A stretch of DNA of 64,000 bases from Dryocola sp051297175 (GCF_051297175.1 NZ_JBINNY010000001.1:2728001-2792000), one strand, 5' to 3'. Positions 41,554 through 50,396 are shown, numbered from the stretch's first letter. Numbers and translations: made by a program. The notes: generated by a model not told the origin, from the sequence alone.

Positions 41554-41658
41554 TTTGTTAAGAAGAAATATTTCTAAGCGGCGCAATAATCTGTTGATGA
41601 AATGCGGGGAAATTGCATTATTCTGGCAGGACATTTTTGCACAACAACAGGATGCACC

Positions 41659-41841
41659 ATGCCATCAGTGGACCCGCAGCAGCTTGCTAAACGTATCGAT
41701 ACGGTACTGGATATTCTGGTCGGCGGCGATCGCGACTCGGCGATCAATAACCTTGAGATTTTGAAAGCGGAACTGCTGAAGATTGCGAGCGGCGAGGAGC
41801 CGGGCGGCAGCGATTTGAAAAAATCGCCGTGGGAGATTTAA
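41659..41841 (+). CDS. yciZ: YciZ, small conserved protein
   Basis: This 60-residue protein contains QQLAKRIDTVLDILVGGDRDSAINNLEILKAELL and ends KSPWEI, which matches E. coli YciZ as I recall it. No function is known. The E. coli neighbour yciT is 4.3 kb downstream here, separated by the fsaA and ybiYW genes. The frame opens at 41602, but ATG 41659 has ACAGGATG upstream and gives the usual length. A REP pair follows. Confidence 0.75.
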   Translation: MPSVDPQQLAKRIDTVLDILVGGDRDSAINNLEILKAELLKIASGEEPGGSDLKKSPWEI

Positions 41842-41860
41842 TTCCAGCGCGGCAAAACCG

Positions 41861-41936
41861 GTGGATGGCGCATTCGCTTATCCACCCTACAATCACCAAA
41901 TCAATCGTAGGTCGGGTAAGCGAAGCGCCACCCGAC
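41861..41936. repeat. Paired REP-like elements (BIME)
   Basis: GGTGGATGGCGC...CCACCCTAC (41861-41890) and an inverted GTAGGTCGGG...CCACCCGAC (41907-41936) flank a 16-bp linker. The first unit is the same core as the tandem array at 1040-1243. Confidence 0.8.
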
Positions 41937-41946
41937 GTTCAACATC

Positions 41947-42609
41947 CTACAGCGTCAAAGACCCAAACGCGCCCTGCCAGTCTTTTTCAAAGGTGGCGAT
42001 AGCCGCGGTGACCGCAGGCGTGGTCAGCAGCTGGTCCGCAACGTCTACCGGCAGCGTAATGGATTCACAGCCCGCCAGCAGGCATGACATCGCCTGATGC
42101 GGCGTGCGGAAGCTTGCTGCCAGCACTTTGGCGTGCGGCGCGTGCAGCGTCAGCAGCTGCTGTAAGTCCTGCACCATCTGAATACCGTCGCCGCCCTGCG
42201 CGTCCAGGCGATTCACGTATGGCGCTACGTATTCTGCACCCGCCAATGCAGCCAGCAGGCCCTGAGCCGCGCCGTAAACCGCCGTACCAAGCGTAGGAAT
42301 ACCCAGCACTTTCAGCTGTTTCATCGCCGCCAGGCCTTCTACGGTCGTAGGCACTTTGACGACAAGGCCCGGCACGCGGCTGGTCAGCAGCTGCGCTTCT
42401 TTCACCATTTCGTCCGCCCCCGATGCAATCACCTGAGCAAACAGTTTGCCTTCGCCGCCCAGCGCGTCCTGCAGCGCGGGCAACACTTCCCACAGCGGCT
42501 TGCCCGCTTTGGCGACGATTGATGGGTTGGTGGTAACGCCCTGCAGCGGTAAAACTCGCGCCAGGCGTTTAACGGCGGCGACATCAGCGGTGTCTAAATA
42601 CAGTTCCAT
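41947..42609 (-). CDS. fsaA: FsaA, fructose-6-phosphate aldolase
   Basis: This 220-residue transaldolase-family aldolase has the length of E. coli FsaA. It starts MELYLDTADVAAVKRL, then LQGVTTNPSIVAKAGKPLWEVLP, with the Schiff-base Lys in GLVVKVPTTVEGLAA, and SFRTPHQAMSCLLAGCESITLPVDV near the end. It cleaves or forms fructose 6-phosphate from dihydroxyacetone and glyceraldehyde 3-phosphate. The frame is open to 42699, but ATG 42609 is the family start with GGAGAG upstream. It is divergent from ybiY. Confidence 0.95.
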   Translation of the reverse strand: MELYLDTADVAAVKRLARVLPLQGVTTNPSIVAKAGKPLWEVLPALQDALGGEGKLFAQVIASGADEMVKEAQLLTSRVPGLVVKVPTTVEGLAAMKQLKVLGIPTLGTAVYGAAQGLLAALAGAEYVAPYVNRLDAQGGDGIQMVQDLQQLLTLHAPHAKVLAASFRTPHQAMSCLLAGCESITLPVDVADQLLTTPAVTAAIATFEKDWQGAFGSLTL

Positions 42610-42691
42610 AAAGCTCTCCAGATTCGAGTCAGATCTCATTGACGCCATCATAGCTTCGGCTTCTGATCTTTTCCTGATCGAAATCAATAAA

Positions 42692-42730
42692 ACTTTCATT
42701 CGAAAGTAATCTAATTTACGAAAGAAAGTT
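42692..42730. promoter_or_regulatory. Repeated CGAAAG motifs between fsaA and ybiY
   Basis: ACTTTCATTCGAAAGT (42692-42707) is a perfect inverted repeat with a 4-bp centre, and a second CGAAAGAAAGTT lies at 42719-42730. CTTTC/CGAAAG iterations resemble operators of DeoR-family repressors, so YciT is a candidate binder. Confidence 0.5.
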
Positions 42731-42743
42731 ACGAGGCGTGATT

Positions 42744-43643
42744 ATGCTTTTCAATATCCAGCGTTACTCCACACATGATGGCCCAGGTATTCGCACCGTG
42801 GTGTTCCTTAAAGGCTGCTCTTTAGGCTGCCGCTGGTGCCAGAATCCAGAAAGCCGCGCCCGCTCGCAGGACGTGCTGTTTGACGAGCGTCTGTGCCTCG
42901 CAGGCTGTGAACTCTGCCAGCAGGCCGCGCCGCAGACGGTTTCGCGCCTGGATGAAAAGCTGATTATTGCACGTGAAAAGCTCAGCGATGCGGATATGTC
43001 CTCCCTCACCGACTGCTGCCCAACGCAGGCGCTGACCGTTTGCGGCGAAGCCCAAAGCGTGGACGCCATTATGGAGAAAGTCCTGCGTGATAAGCCTTTT
43101 TACGATCGCAGCGGCGGCGGCATTACGCTCTCCGGCGGCGAACCTTTTATGCAGCCTGAAATGGCGCGCGCCCTGCTAGCGCGCAGTAAAGAAGCCGGTA
43201 TCAATACCGCGGTGGAATCCTGCCTGCACGTGCCGTGGAAGTACATCGAGCCGTCATTGCCCCATTTGGATCTGCTGCTGGCCGATCTGAAGCACGTCGA
43301 TAAGCAGCGTTTTCACCAGTGGACGGACGGCAACGCCGAACGCGTGATGGATAACTTCCGCAGGCTTGCCGCGCACGGCGTGGAGATGACCATCCGCGTG
43401 CCGCTAATCCCTGATTTTAACGCCGATGAGCAGTCTATTCGCGCCATCAGCGATTTTGCCGCCGACGAAATCGGTGCCAAAGCGATTCATTTTTTGCCCT
43501 ACCACACCCTTGGTATTAACAAATACAAACTCCTGAACGTTCCCTATCTGGCAGCGCTTAAGCCTCTCGACGCGCCCGATTTACTGCACTTTGCCGAGCA
43601 GTACGCCAGCCAGAAAGGCATGACCGCCTGGATTAGAGGATAA
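42744..43643 (+). CDS. ybiY: YbiY, glycyl radical enzyme activase
   Basis: This 299-residue radical SAM activase has CX3CX2C in GCSLGCRWCQNPES at about residues 27-36. An inserted ferredoxin-like segment carries two further Cys groups (LCLAGCELC and DCCPTQAL), typical of activases for non-Pfl glycyl radical enzymes, and SGGEPFMQ follows. It installs the glycyl radical on YbiW. ATG 42744 is used because it matches the E. coli start; GTG 42738 is also in frame. It is 5 bp upstream of ybiW and divergent from fsaA. Confidence 0.93.
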   Translation: MLFNIQRYSTHDGPGIRTVVFLKGCSLGCRWCQNPESRARSQDVLFDERLCLAGCELCQQAAPQTVSRLDEKLIIAREKLSDADMSSLTDCCPTQALTVCGEAQSVDAIMEKVLRDKPFYDRSGGGITLSGGEPFMQPEMARALLARSKEAGINTAVESCLHVPWKYIEPSLPHLDLLLADLKHVDKQRFHQWTDGNAERVMDNFRRLAAHGVEMTIRVPLIPDFNADEQSIRAISDFAADEIGAKAIHFLPYHTLGINKYKLLNVPYLAALKPLDAPDLLHFAEQYASQKGMTAWIRG

Positions 43644-43648
43644 ACATC

Positions 43649-46081
43649 ATGACCGAACTGAACCTGAACTATCTCAGCCCGCGCATTCAGGCGCACAAAG
43701 AAGCGCTGATCCACATCGTGAAGCCGCCGGTTTGTACCGAACGCGCGCAGCACTACACCGCGATTTATCAGCAGCATCAGGACAAGCCGCTGCCGGTGCG
43801 TCGTGCGCTGGCGCTGGCGCATCACCTGGCCGAGCGTACTATCTGGATCAAGCACGACGAGCTGATTGTCGGCAACCAGGCAAGCCACGTGCGCGGCGCG
43901 CCGTTCTTCCCGGAATATACCGTCGGCTGGATTGAAGCGGAGATCGACGAGCTGGGCGACCGTCCGGGCGCGGGTTTCTCTATCACCGCCGAAGATAAAG
44001 CCGTGATGCACGAAATCTGCCCGTGGTGGAAAGGCCAGACGGTGCAGGATCGCTGCTACGGTATGTTTACCGACGAGCAAAAAGCGCTGCTGGCAACCGG
44101 CATAATCAAGGCTGAAGGCAACATGACCTCCGGCGACGCGCACCTGGCGGTGAACTTCCCGCTGCTGCTGGAGCTGGGCCTTGACGGCCTGCGCAAAAAA
44201 GTGGCCGAACGTCGCGAACGCCTGCACCTTACCGACTGGGACGATCTGCACAAAGAGCAGTTCCTGAGAGCTATCGATATTACTTTTGCCGCCCTGAGCG
44301 ACCATATTCTGCGCTACGCCGCGCTGGCGAAAGAGATGGCGAGCAAAGAATCCCGTACCGAGCGCCGCGACGAGCTGCTGGCGATGGCGGAAAACTGCGA
44401 GCACATCGCGCACCAGCCGCCAAAATCCTTCTGGCAGGCGCTGCAGCTGAGCTACTTCGTGCAGCTGGTGCTGCAAATTGAATCCAACGGCCACTCCGTT
44501 TCCTTTGGCCGCCTCGACCAGTATCTCTATCCGTGGTATCGCCGCGACGTGGAGCTGGAGCAAACCCTGGGCCGCGAGCAGGCAATCGAGCTGCTGCAAA
44601 GCTGCTGGCTGAAGCTGCTGGAAGTGAACAAAATCCGTTCCGGCTCGCACTCTAAAGCCTCCGCCGGTAGCCCGCTGTATCAGAACGTGACCATCGGCGG
44701 CCAGACGCTGCTCAATGGCGAAGCGGTAGACGCCGTTAACCCGCTCTCTTATGCGGTGCTGGAATCCTGCGGTCAGCTGCGCTCAACGCAGCCAAATCTG
44801 AGCGTGCGCTACCACGCCGGGATGAGCAACGACTTCCTCGACGCCTGCGTGCAGGTGATTCGCTGCGGCTTCGGGATGCCTGCGTTTAACAACGATGAGA
44901 TCGTGATCGACGAGTTCATCAAGCTGGGCGTGAGCCGCGAAGACGCTTACGACTATGCGGCAATCGGCTGCATCGAAACCGCCGTGGGCGGCAAGTGGGG
45001 CTACCGCTGCACCGGCATGAGCTTTATTAACTTTGCCCGCGTAATGCTTGCGACGCTGGAACACGGCCGCGACGCCACCAGCGGCAAGGTATTCCTGCCG
45101 CAGGAAAAAGCGCTGTCCGAAGGCAACTTCACCCACTTCGATGAAGTGATGACCGCGTGGGACGAGCAGATTCGCTACTACACGCAGAAATCTATCGAAA
45201 TCGAATGCGTGGTGGATACCGTGCTGGAAGAGAACGCGCACGATATTCTCTGCTCTGCGCTGGTAGACGACTGCATCGAACGCGGCAAGAGTATCAAGCA
45301 AGGCGGCGCGAAGTACGACTGGGTTTCCGGCCTGCAGGTGGGGATCGCCAACCTGGGCAACAGCCTGGCGGCAGTGCGTAAGCTGGTGTTCGAGCAGGGC
45401 GCGATTGGTCAACAGCAGCTGGCGGAAGCGCTGGCCAATGACTTTGACGGCCTGAGCGGCGAGCAGCTTCGCCAGCGTCTGATTAACGGCGCGCCAAAAT
45501 ACGGTAACGACGAGGACGAAGTGGATCTGCTGCTGGCTCGCGCCTACCAGACCTACATCGACGAGCTGAAGCAGTATCACAATACGCGCTTTGGACGCGG
45601 CCCGATTGGCGGCACCTACTACGCCGGTACGTCATCCATTTCTGCTAACGTGCCGTTTGGCGCGGCGACCATGGCAACGCCGGATGGACGTAAAGCCACT
45701 ACGCCTCTGGCGGAAGGCGCAAGCCCGGCGTCCGGCACCGACCGCCTGGGGCCAACGGCGGTGATTAGCTCCGTGGGCAAGCTGCCTACCAGCAAGATTT
45801 TGGGCGGCGTGCTGCTGAACCAGAAGCTGAATCCTTCCACGCTGGATAACCCGCGCGACCGTGAAAAGCTGATGTTTATGCTGCGCACCTTCTTCGAAGC
45901 GCACAAGGGCTGGCACGTGCAATACAACATAGTTTCCCGTGAAACCCTGCTGGATGCCAAACAACATCCTGATAAATATCGCGATTTGGTGGTGCGTGTA
46001 GCAGGTTACTCGGCATTCTTTACAGCCTTATCTCCGGACGCACAGGATGATATTATAGCCCGAACAGAACATACCCTTTGA
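43649..46081 (+). CDS. ybiW: YbiW, PflD-type glycyl radical enzyme
   Basis: This 810-residue glycyl radical enzyme has the same length as E. coli YbiW. The catalytic Cys lies in AAIGCIETAVGGKWG at about residue 439, and the radical Gly near the C-terminus in VRVAGYSAFFTALS. Family members cleave C-O, C-N or C-C bonds in diols and amines; YbiW is among those without a certain substrate. Oxygen-sensitive, it is activated by YbiY just upstream, and FsaA is encoded divergently. A 9-bp hairpin separates it from yciT. Confidence 0.93.
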   Translation: MTELNLNYLSPRIQAHKEALIHIVKPPVCTERAQHYTAIYQQHQDKPLPVRRALALAHHLAERTIWIKHDELIVGNQASHVRGAPFFPEYTVGWIEAEIDELGDRPGAGFSITAEDKAVMHEICPWWKGQTVQDRCYGMFTDEQKALLATGIIKAEGNMTSGDAHLAVNFPLLLELGLDGLRKKVAERRERLHLTDWDDLHKEQFLRAIDITFAALSDHILRYAALAKEMASKESRTERRDELLAMAENCEHIAHQPPKSFWQALQLSYFVQLVLQIESNGHSVSFGRLDQYLYPWYRRDVELEQTLGREQAIELLQSCWLKLLEVNKIRSGSHSKASAGSPLYQNVTIGGQTLLNGEAVDAVNPLSYAVLESCGQLRSTQPNLSVRYHAGMSNDFLDACVQVIRCGFGMPAFNNDEIVIDEFIKLGVSREDAYDYAAIGCIETAVGGKWGYRCTGMSFINFARVMLATLEHGRDATSGKVFLPQEKALSEGNFTHFDEVMTAWDEQIRYYTQKSIEIECVVDTVLEENAHDILCSALVDDCIERGKSIKQGGAKYDWVSGLQVGIANLGNSLAAVRKLVFEQGAIGQQQLAEALANDFDGLSGEQLRQRLINGAPKYGNDEDEVDLLLARAYQTYIDELKQYHNTRFGRGPIGGTYYAGTSSISANVPFGAATMATPDGRKATTPLAEGASPASGTDRLGPTAVISSVGKLPTSKILGGVLLNQKLNPSTLDNPRDREKLMFMLRTFFEAHKGWHVQYNIVSRETLLDAKQHPDKYRDLVVRVAGYSAFFTALSPDAQDDIIARTEHTL

Positions 46082-46088
46082 CGACTCT

Positions 46089-46110
46089 GGCGGTGGCTGC
46101 GGCCACCGCC
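46089..46110 (+). terminator. Hairpin between ybiW and yciT
   Basis: GGCGGTGGC (46089-46097) and GCCACCGCC (46102-46110) form a perfect 9-bp stem with loop TGCG. No T run follows, so it may slow or protect the transcript rather than end it. Confidence 0.5.
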
Positions 46111-46124
46111 CATAATTGGCTGAC

Positions 46125-46883
46125 ATGAATTCCAGACAACAAATCATATTACAGATGGTGATTGATCAAGGCCGCATGAGCGTGGCCGATCTCGCCAAAA
46201 CGACCGGGGTTTCCGAAGTCACTATCCGTCAGGATCTCAACCTTCTGGAAAAACGCAGCTACCTGCGACGCGCCCACGGCTACGCCGTTCCGCTGGAAAG
46301 CGACGACGTAGAAACGCGCATGATGAACAACTACACCCTCAAACGTAACCTGGCGGAGTTTGCCGCTTCACTGGTGAACGACGGGGAAACGGTGTTTATC
46401 GAAAACGGCAGCAGCAACGCCCTTCTCGCCCGTACTCTCGCAGACAACAAGCGCGTGACTTTAATTACCGTGAGCGGCTATATCGCCCATCTGCTGAAGG
46501 ACACGGATTGCGAAGTGATTTTGCTGGGGGGAATTTATCAGAAGAAAAGCGAGAGCATGGTCGGCCCGCTGACGCGCCAGTTTATCCAGCAGGTGCATTT
46601 CAATAAGGCGTTTATCGGGATCGATGGCTTCCTGCCTGAAACCGGCTTCACAGGCCGCGATATGATGCGTGCCGACGTGGTGAACGCGGTGCTGGAAAAA
46701 GCCAGCGAGGCGATTGTTCTCACCGACAGCAGCAAGTTTGGCGCAACACACCCCTATACGCTTGGGCCTATTTCCCGTTTCAGCCGGGTGATCACCGACG
46801 ACGGTCTTAACGCTGTCGCTCAGCAGCAGCTGCAGGAAAGCGGCGTGCTTGTTGATATCGTTCCGCAATTTCCCCTGAGCTAA
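46125..46883 (+). CDS. yciT: YciT, DeoR-family transcriptional regulator
   Basis: This 252-residue DeoR protein starts MNSRQQIILQMVIDQG, then the helix-turn-helix MSVADLAKTTGVSEVTIRQDLNLLEK, and a sugar-phosphate-sensing domain with FIENGSSNALLARTL, LLGGIYQKKSESMVGP and IVLTDSSKFGATHPYTLGP. It aligns with E. coli YciT throughout. E. coli places yciT between yciZ and osmB; here osmB follows as expected, but the fsaA and ybiYW genes precede it. It may therefore control them. TTG 46116 is an upstream alternative start. A terminator follows at 46899. Confidence 0.92.
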   Translation: MNSRQQIILQMVIDQGRMSVADLAKTTGVSEVTIRQDLNLLEKRSYLRRAHGYAVPLESDDVETRMMNNYTLKRNLAEFAASLVNDGETVFIENGSSNALLARTLADNKRVTLITVSGYIAHLLKDTDCEVILLGGIYQKKSESMVGPLTRQFIQQVHFNKAFIGIDGFLPETGFTGRDMMRADVVNAVLEKASEAIVLTDSSKFGATHPYTLGPISRFSRVITDDGLNAVAQQQLQESGVLVDIVPQFPLS

Positions 46884-46898
46884 TCCGCTTATTTCCGG

Positions 46899-46926
46899 GC
46901 TGTCTGTGGGTTTCACAGGCAGCTTT
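46899..46926 (+). terminator. Terminator of yciT
   Basis: GCTGTCTGTG (46899-46908) pairs with CACAGGCAGC (46914-46923) with one G-U pair and a 5-base loop, then TTT. Confidence 0.75.
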
Positions 46927-46953
46927 GCTATCAGATTTATCCTGCCCGACCTT

Positions 46954-46967
46954 TAAGAATTTTTACC
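46954..46967 (+). promoter_or_regulatory. RcsB-box-like element upstream of osmB
   Basis: TAAGAATTTTTACC shares the left half and part of the right half of the RcsB consensus. osmB is a known member of the Rcs and osmotic/stationary-phase regulons, so the site is plausible though only half conserved. Confidence 0.45.
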
Positions 46968-47142
46968 TGTCGTAATTCCCTGCAAAAATTAGAATATTTA
47001 CAGGCGATATAACAGGAAGTGATAATCACCCGCGTTATCTTTTAGGTCTGTATCGCTACGTAGTTTCACGGCATCTCCGCTTAAGCCACTATACTTAAAG
47101 GGAGACTGACGTCCGTGAATCAATAATTCAGGAGAAAGTATT

Positions 47143-47361
47143 ATGACCTTAAATAACAAAAAAATTGCCGCTGTTATGCTGGCCCTTACCGTAGCTATGT
47201 CTTTGAGCGCCTGTTCAAACTGGTCCAAACGCGACCGTAACACCGCGATTGGTGCTGGTGCCGGTGCCCTGGGCGGCGCAGTATTAACCGACGGCAGCAC
47301 CCTGGGTACGCTGGGTGGCGCGGCGGTAGGTGGCGTTATCGGTCACCAGGTCGGCAAATAA
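47143..47361 (+). CDS. osmB: OsmB, osmotically inducible lipoprotein
   Basis: This 72-residue lipoprotein has a signal peptide ending in the lipobox LSAC (Cys24). A Gly/Ala-rich hydrophobic body follows (IGAGAGALGGAVLTDGS, LGGAAVGGVIGHQVG), the glycine-zipper pattern of OsmB. It is induced by high osmolarity, stationary phase and Rcs signalling in E. coli. AGGAGAAAG precedes the ATG. It converges on yciH. Confidence 0.95.
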   Translation: MTLNNKKIAAVMLALTVAMSLSACSNWSKRDRNTAIGAGAGALGGAVLTDGSTLGTLGGAAVGGVIGHQVGK

Positions 47362-47443
47362 GGCAGGATGCCAGCAAAGGCTTAATACGCTTTGACGAAT
47401 TAAAAAACGTTTCGACTTTCAGGTCTGGCAGCAATCAAAAAAA

Positions 47444-47467
47444 AGGCCACGGTAAATACCGTGGCCT
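47444..47467 (-). terminator. Terminator of the pyrF-yciH transcript
   Basis: AGGCCACGGTA and TACCGTGGCCT form an 11-bp stem with minimal loop; read on the minus strand it is followed by eight T residues. Confidence 0.9.
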
Positions 47468-47492
47468 AATCATTTGCGTTATCGACAGGCTA

Positions 47493-47819
47493 TCAGCCAC
47501 CCGCCAGTTTTACCTTCATGCCTTTGGCTTCCAGCAGTGATTTAATCAGGTCACGTTTATCGCCCTGGATTTCAATCACGCCGTCTTTCACCGCTCCGCC
47601 GCAGCCGCATTTCTTTTTCAGCTCGGCCGCGATGTTCGCAAGCGTAGCATCATCCGCATCAATGCCGGTGATCAGGCAGACGCCCTTACCTTTACGCCCG
47701 CTGGTCTGGCGCTGAATGCGTACCACGCCGTCGCCTTTAGGGCGCACGGCTTCTGGCTTCGGCTCGTCAATACGCCCGGTTTCCGTGGAGTAAACCAGGC
47801 GGCTGTTATTGTCTTTCAT
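47493..47819 (-). CDS. yciH: YciH, SUI1/eIF1-like translation factor
   Basis: This 108-residue SUI1-domain protein has VVRIQRQTSGRKGKGVCLITGI, then the LKKKCGCGGAVKDGVIEIQGD core and the helix DLIKSLLEAKGMKVK. It resembles eukaryotic eIF1 and can influence start-site selection in vitro. It lies 12 bp downstream of pyrF and shares its transcript, as in E. coli. Confidence 0.95.
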   Translation of the reverse strand: MKDNNSRLVYSTETGRIDEPKPEAVRPKGDGVVRIQRQTSGRKGKGVCLITGIDADDATLANIAAELKKKCGCGGAVKDGVIEIQGDKRDLIKSLLEAKGMKVKLAGG

Positions 47820-47831
47820 TTTTATGCTCCT

Positions 47832-48569
47832 TTATGCTCCCTGTTTCAGCGAGGCCCGGATATCACGCAGCGTTTGAGCCGGGTCGGCGGATTGGGTGAT
47901 CGGACGTCCGATAACCATATAATCCACGCCTGCGGTTTGCGCCTGTATCGGCGTCATGATGCGGCGCTGATCGCCCGCGTCGCTGCCCGCCGGGCGGATA
48001 CCCGGCGTGACTAACTTAAAGGCCTGGCCTAGCTCATTTTTAAAACGAATAGCTTCATGGGCGGAACACACTACGCCGTCCAGGCCGCAGTTTTGCGTCA
48101 GGCGAGCCAGGCGCTCCGCGTAGTCCGCCGGGCTTGAGATAATCCCCAGATCGGCCAGGTCGCTTGCTTCCATGCTGGTGAGTACCGTTACGGCAATCAG
48201 CAGCGGCGCATCTTTGCCGAACGGGTTCAGGGCTTCACGGGCGGCCGTCATCATTCGCGCCCCGCCGCTGGCGTGAACGTTGACCATCCAAACGCCAAGC
48301 TCTGCCGCAGCGGCTACCGCGCGGGCCGTGGTGTTAGGGATATCATGGAATTTCAGGTCGAGAAAGACGTCGAAACCGCGCTGCTGAAGGTCGGAAACAA
48401 ACTGCGGCCCGAACAGGGTAAACATCTCTTTGCCCACTTTCAGGCGGCAGTCCTGCGGGTCGATACGGTCAACAAAGGCCAGCGCGCCGTCGCGCTTATC
48501 GTAATCGAGCGCAACGACGATTGGCGAATCGGTGGCAACACGGGAGGAGGAGGATGCGGTTGATTTCAT
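47832..48569 (-). CDS. pyrF: PyrF, orotidine-5'-phosphate decarboxylase
   Basis: This 245-residue TIM-barrel enzyme makes UMP from OMP, the last pyrimidine step. VALDYDKRDGALAF binds substrate, and the catalytic Asp-x-Lys-x-x-Asp array appears in FLDLKFHDIPNT. The phosphate loop is YMVIGRPITQSADPAQTL. It is the first gene of the pyrF-yciH pair, about 200 bp downstream of lapB. Confidence 0.97.
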   Translation of the reverse strand: MKSTASSSSRVATDSPIVVALDYDKRDGALAFVDRIDPQDCRLKVGKEMFTLFGPQFVSDLQQRGFDVFLDLKFHDIPNTTARAVAAAAELGVWMVNVHASGGARMMTAAREALNPFGKDAPLLIAVTVLTSMEASDLADLGIISSPADYAERLARLTQNCGLDGVVCSAHEAIRFKNELGQAFKLVTPGIRPAGSDAGDQRRIMTPIQAQTAGVDYMVIGRPITQSADPAQTLRDIRASLKQGA

Positions 48570-48772
48570 GGCTAAACCTTCTGACTGTTGGGCACCGGCG
48601 CGGCGCGAAGATAAACGGCAAGCATTCTACCCGCCGCCCCGGCAAATTTACAGTTGCCATTGCACCCTGCCAGACAATTCGTACTCGGAGTTGGAGGTAA
48701 GGAGAAAAACAAATAGACAAGTATGTTGTAACTAAAGTGCGGACTTTTTAAAAAACAGCGCCTGAGCGCTGC

Positions 48773-49942
48773 TTACTGTCCGTCCAGACCGCGAATCGGT
48801 TTCACCGTTGACCAGGCGCGGCACGACGGGCAGTGCCAGTACATGGTAAACGCGGTGAAGCCGCACTTCTGGCAGCGGTAGCGCGGCTTGGTGCGCACCT
48901 GTTCGCCGACCATATCGCGCAGCACGATAAGGCTTTCTTTTGCGCGCCCTTCTTCCGCTTCCTGCAGATGGTAGTCAATCAGCCGGTGGAATACGCGCAT
49001 CGTCGGGTGGCGTTGCAGCTGACGATTGATATAAACCTGTGCGGTTTCCGGCCCTTCTTTTTGCTCCAGAATACCCGCGAGCATCAGCTCGGCCACGGCA
49101 CCGGTGTTTTCTTCAACGCAGCGTTTGAGGAAGGCTTCCCACTCCTCCGGCTTGTTCAGCTGTTGGAAGCAGACCTGGAGCATTTCCAGAGTTTCGCTGA
49201 CCAGCTCGCTGTCCTGATCGATAACGCGCTGGAGCGTTTCCACGGCTTTGGCGTATTCGCCCTTCGCCATGAAGATGCGCCCCATCATGATGGAAACGCG
49301 GGCACAGTTTTTGTCGGCCGCGGCGCCCTTTTTAAGCAGCGACATGGCGCGGTCGAGATCGTCACTGCCCATCAGCTGTAGGGCGAGCTCGCAATAGAAG
49401 TGGGCGATTTCGGTACGCTGTTTGTCTTTGCCGAGTTTGACGAGGCGTTCGGCGACGTCGATCGCTTTCTGCCAGTCGCTGGTTGCCTGGTGAATTTGCA
49501 GCAGCTGCGAAAGCGCGCCAACGCGGAAGTCTGTTTCATCCACCAGCTGCGCGAACATGTCTTCTGCCCTGTCGTACAGGCCGGCGGCCATGTAATCGCG
49601 GCCCAACTGCTGTACGGCGAGCAGGCGCTGTTCATAGGTCAGCGAGGCGCTTTCCATCAGGGACTGGTGGATACGGATTGCACGATCGACCTCGCCACGC
49701 GAGCGGAAAAGGTTGCCCAGAGTAAGGTGCGCTTCAACGGTGCTGGTGTCTTCTTTGAGCATATCAAGGAAGAGATCGACCGCTTTATCCTGCTGGTTAG
49801 ACAGCAGGAAGTTGACCCCGGCGACGTAATCGCGGGACAGCCGGTTAGCTTCCTGTTGTTTATCCTGATGTGCACTTCTGCGGCCCATGTACCAGCCGTA
49901 AGCGGCGGCCACGGGCAACAACAGAAACAGCAGTTCCAGCAT
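48773..49942 (-). CDS. lapB: LapB (YciM), TPR regulator of LPS synthesis
   Basis: This 389-residue inner-membrane protein has one N-terminal span (LELLFLLLPVAAAYGWYMG), then about nine TPR repeats. A C-terminal rubredoxin-like zinc ribbon with two Cys pairs (CQKCGF and HCPSCRAW) completes it. LapB brings LpxC to FtsH for degradation and so limits lipopolysaccharide synthesis. It follows lapA by 6 bp. All four zinc-ribbon cysteines are present. Confidence 0.96.
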   Translation of the reverse strand: MLELLFLLLPVAAAYGWYMGRRSAHQDKQQEANRLSRDYVAGVNFLLSNQQDKAVDLFLDMLKEDTSTVEAHLTLGNLFRSRGEVDRAIRIHQSLMESASLTYEQRLLAVQQLGRDYMAAGLYDRAEDMFAQLVDETDFRVGALSQLLQIHQATSDWQKAIDVAERLVKLGKDKQRTEIAHFYCELALQLMGSDDLDRAMSLLKKGAAADKNCARVSIMMGRIFMAKGEYAKAVETLQRVIDQDSELVSETLEMLQVCFQQLNKPEEWEAFLKRCVEENTGAVAELMLAGILEQKEGPETAQVYINRQLQRHPTMRVFHRLIDYHLQEAEEGRAKESLIVLRDMVGEQVRTKPRYRCQKCGFTAFTMYWHCPSCRAWSTVKPIRGLDGQ

Positions 49943-49948
49943 GGCCTG

Positions 49949-50254
49949 TTATTCCTTCACGGCCGGAACAGTGGAGACTGGCACGACGGGTTCCGTGGTG
50001 ACCTGCTGCTCAAGACGCTTAATTTTACGTTCGGCGCGCGCAAGCGAAAGGCGCACGCGCAGCCAGAACAGGCTGCAAATCAGCCAGCCGATGATAAAGC
50101 CCGCGGCAAACAGGGTCGCCAGTAATGTGGAGACGCGATATTCACCCTGAGCCAGCAAATAATTGAAGTTCACTACCTGATCGTTTTGCGCACCTAAGGT
50201 GACGGATACCACAAAGATCGCTAGCACCAGTAAGAAAATGAATAAATATTTCAC
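49949..50254 (-). CDS. lapA: LapA (YciS), inner-membrane LPS assembly protein
   Basis: This 101-residue protein has two membrane spans (residues 1-22 and about 43-65) and a cytoplasmic coiled-coil tail (LARAERKIKRLEQQV). It matches LapA (PF06305). It is cotranscribed with lapB and assists LPS assembly. A near-consensus sigma-32 promoter lies 115 bp upstream. Confidence 0.95.
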   Translation of the reverse strand: MKYLFIFLLVLAIFVVSVTLGAQNDQVVNFNYLLAQGEYRVSTLLATLFAAGFIIGWLICSLFWLRVRLSLARAERKIKRLEQQVTTEPVVPVSTVPAVKE

Positions 50255-50368
50255 ATTACTTCCCGTTATGTGGTCGTACGCGACGGTTATGCCCTAATGC
50301 TTTCAACGGTATAAATTACCATTTCCGGTGAGTCCGGGGAATCCATTAGCGACGTCCAATTCATAAGA

Positions 50369-50396
50369 AATGGGGCTTAAATCAAGAATCTCAAGG
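50369..50396 (-). promoter_or_regulatory. Sigma-32 heat-shock promoter of lapAB
   Basis: On the minus strand CTTGAGA (50396-50390) and CCCCATTT (50376-50369) are 13 bp apart, differing from the sigma-32 consensus CTTGAAA-N13-15-CCCCATNT at a single position. The -35 region overlaps the last codons of pgpB. Heat-shock expression of lapAB is known in E. coli. Confidence 0.85.

Noticed and set aside
43544..44650. 368-codon frame antisense to ybiW
   Set aside because: Overlaps a conserved catalytic gene; no domain recognised.
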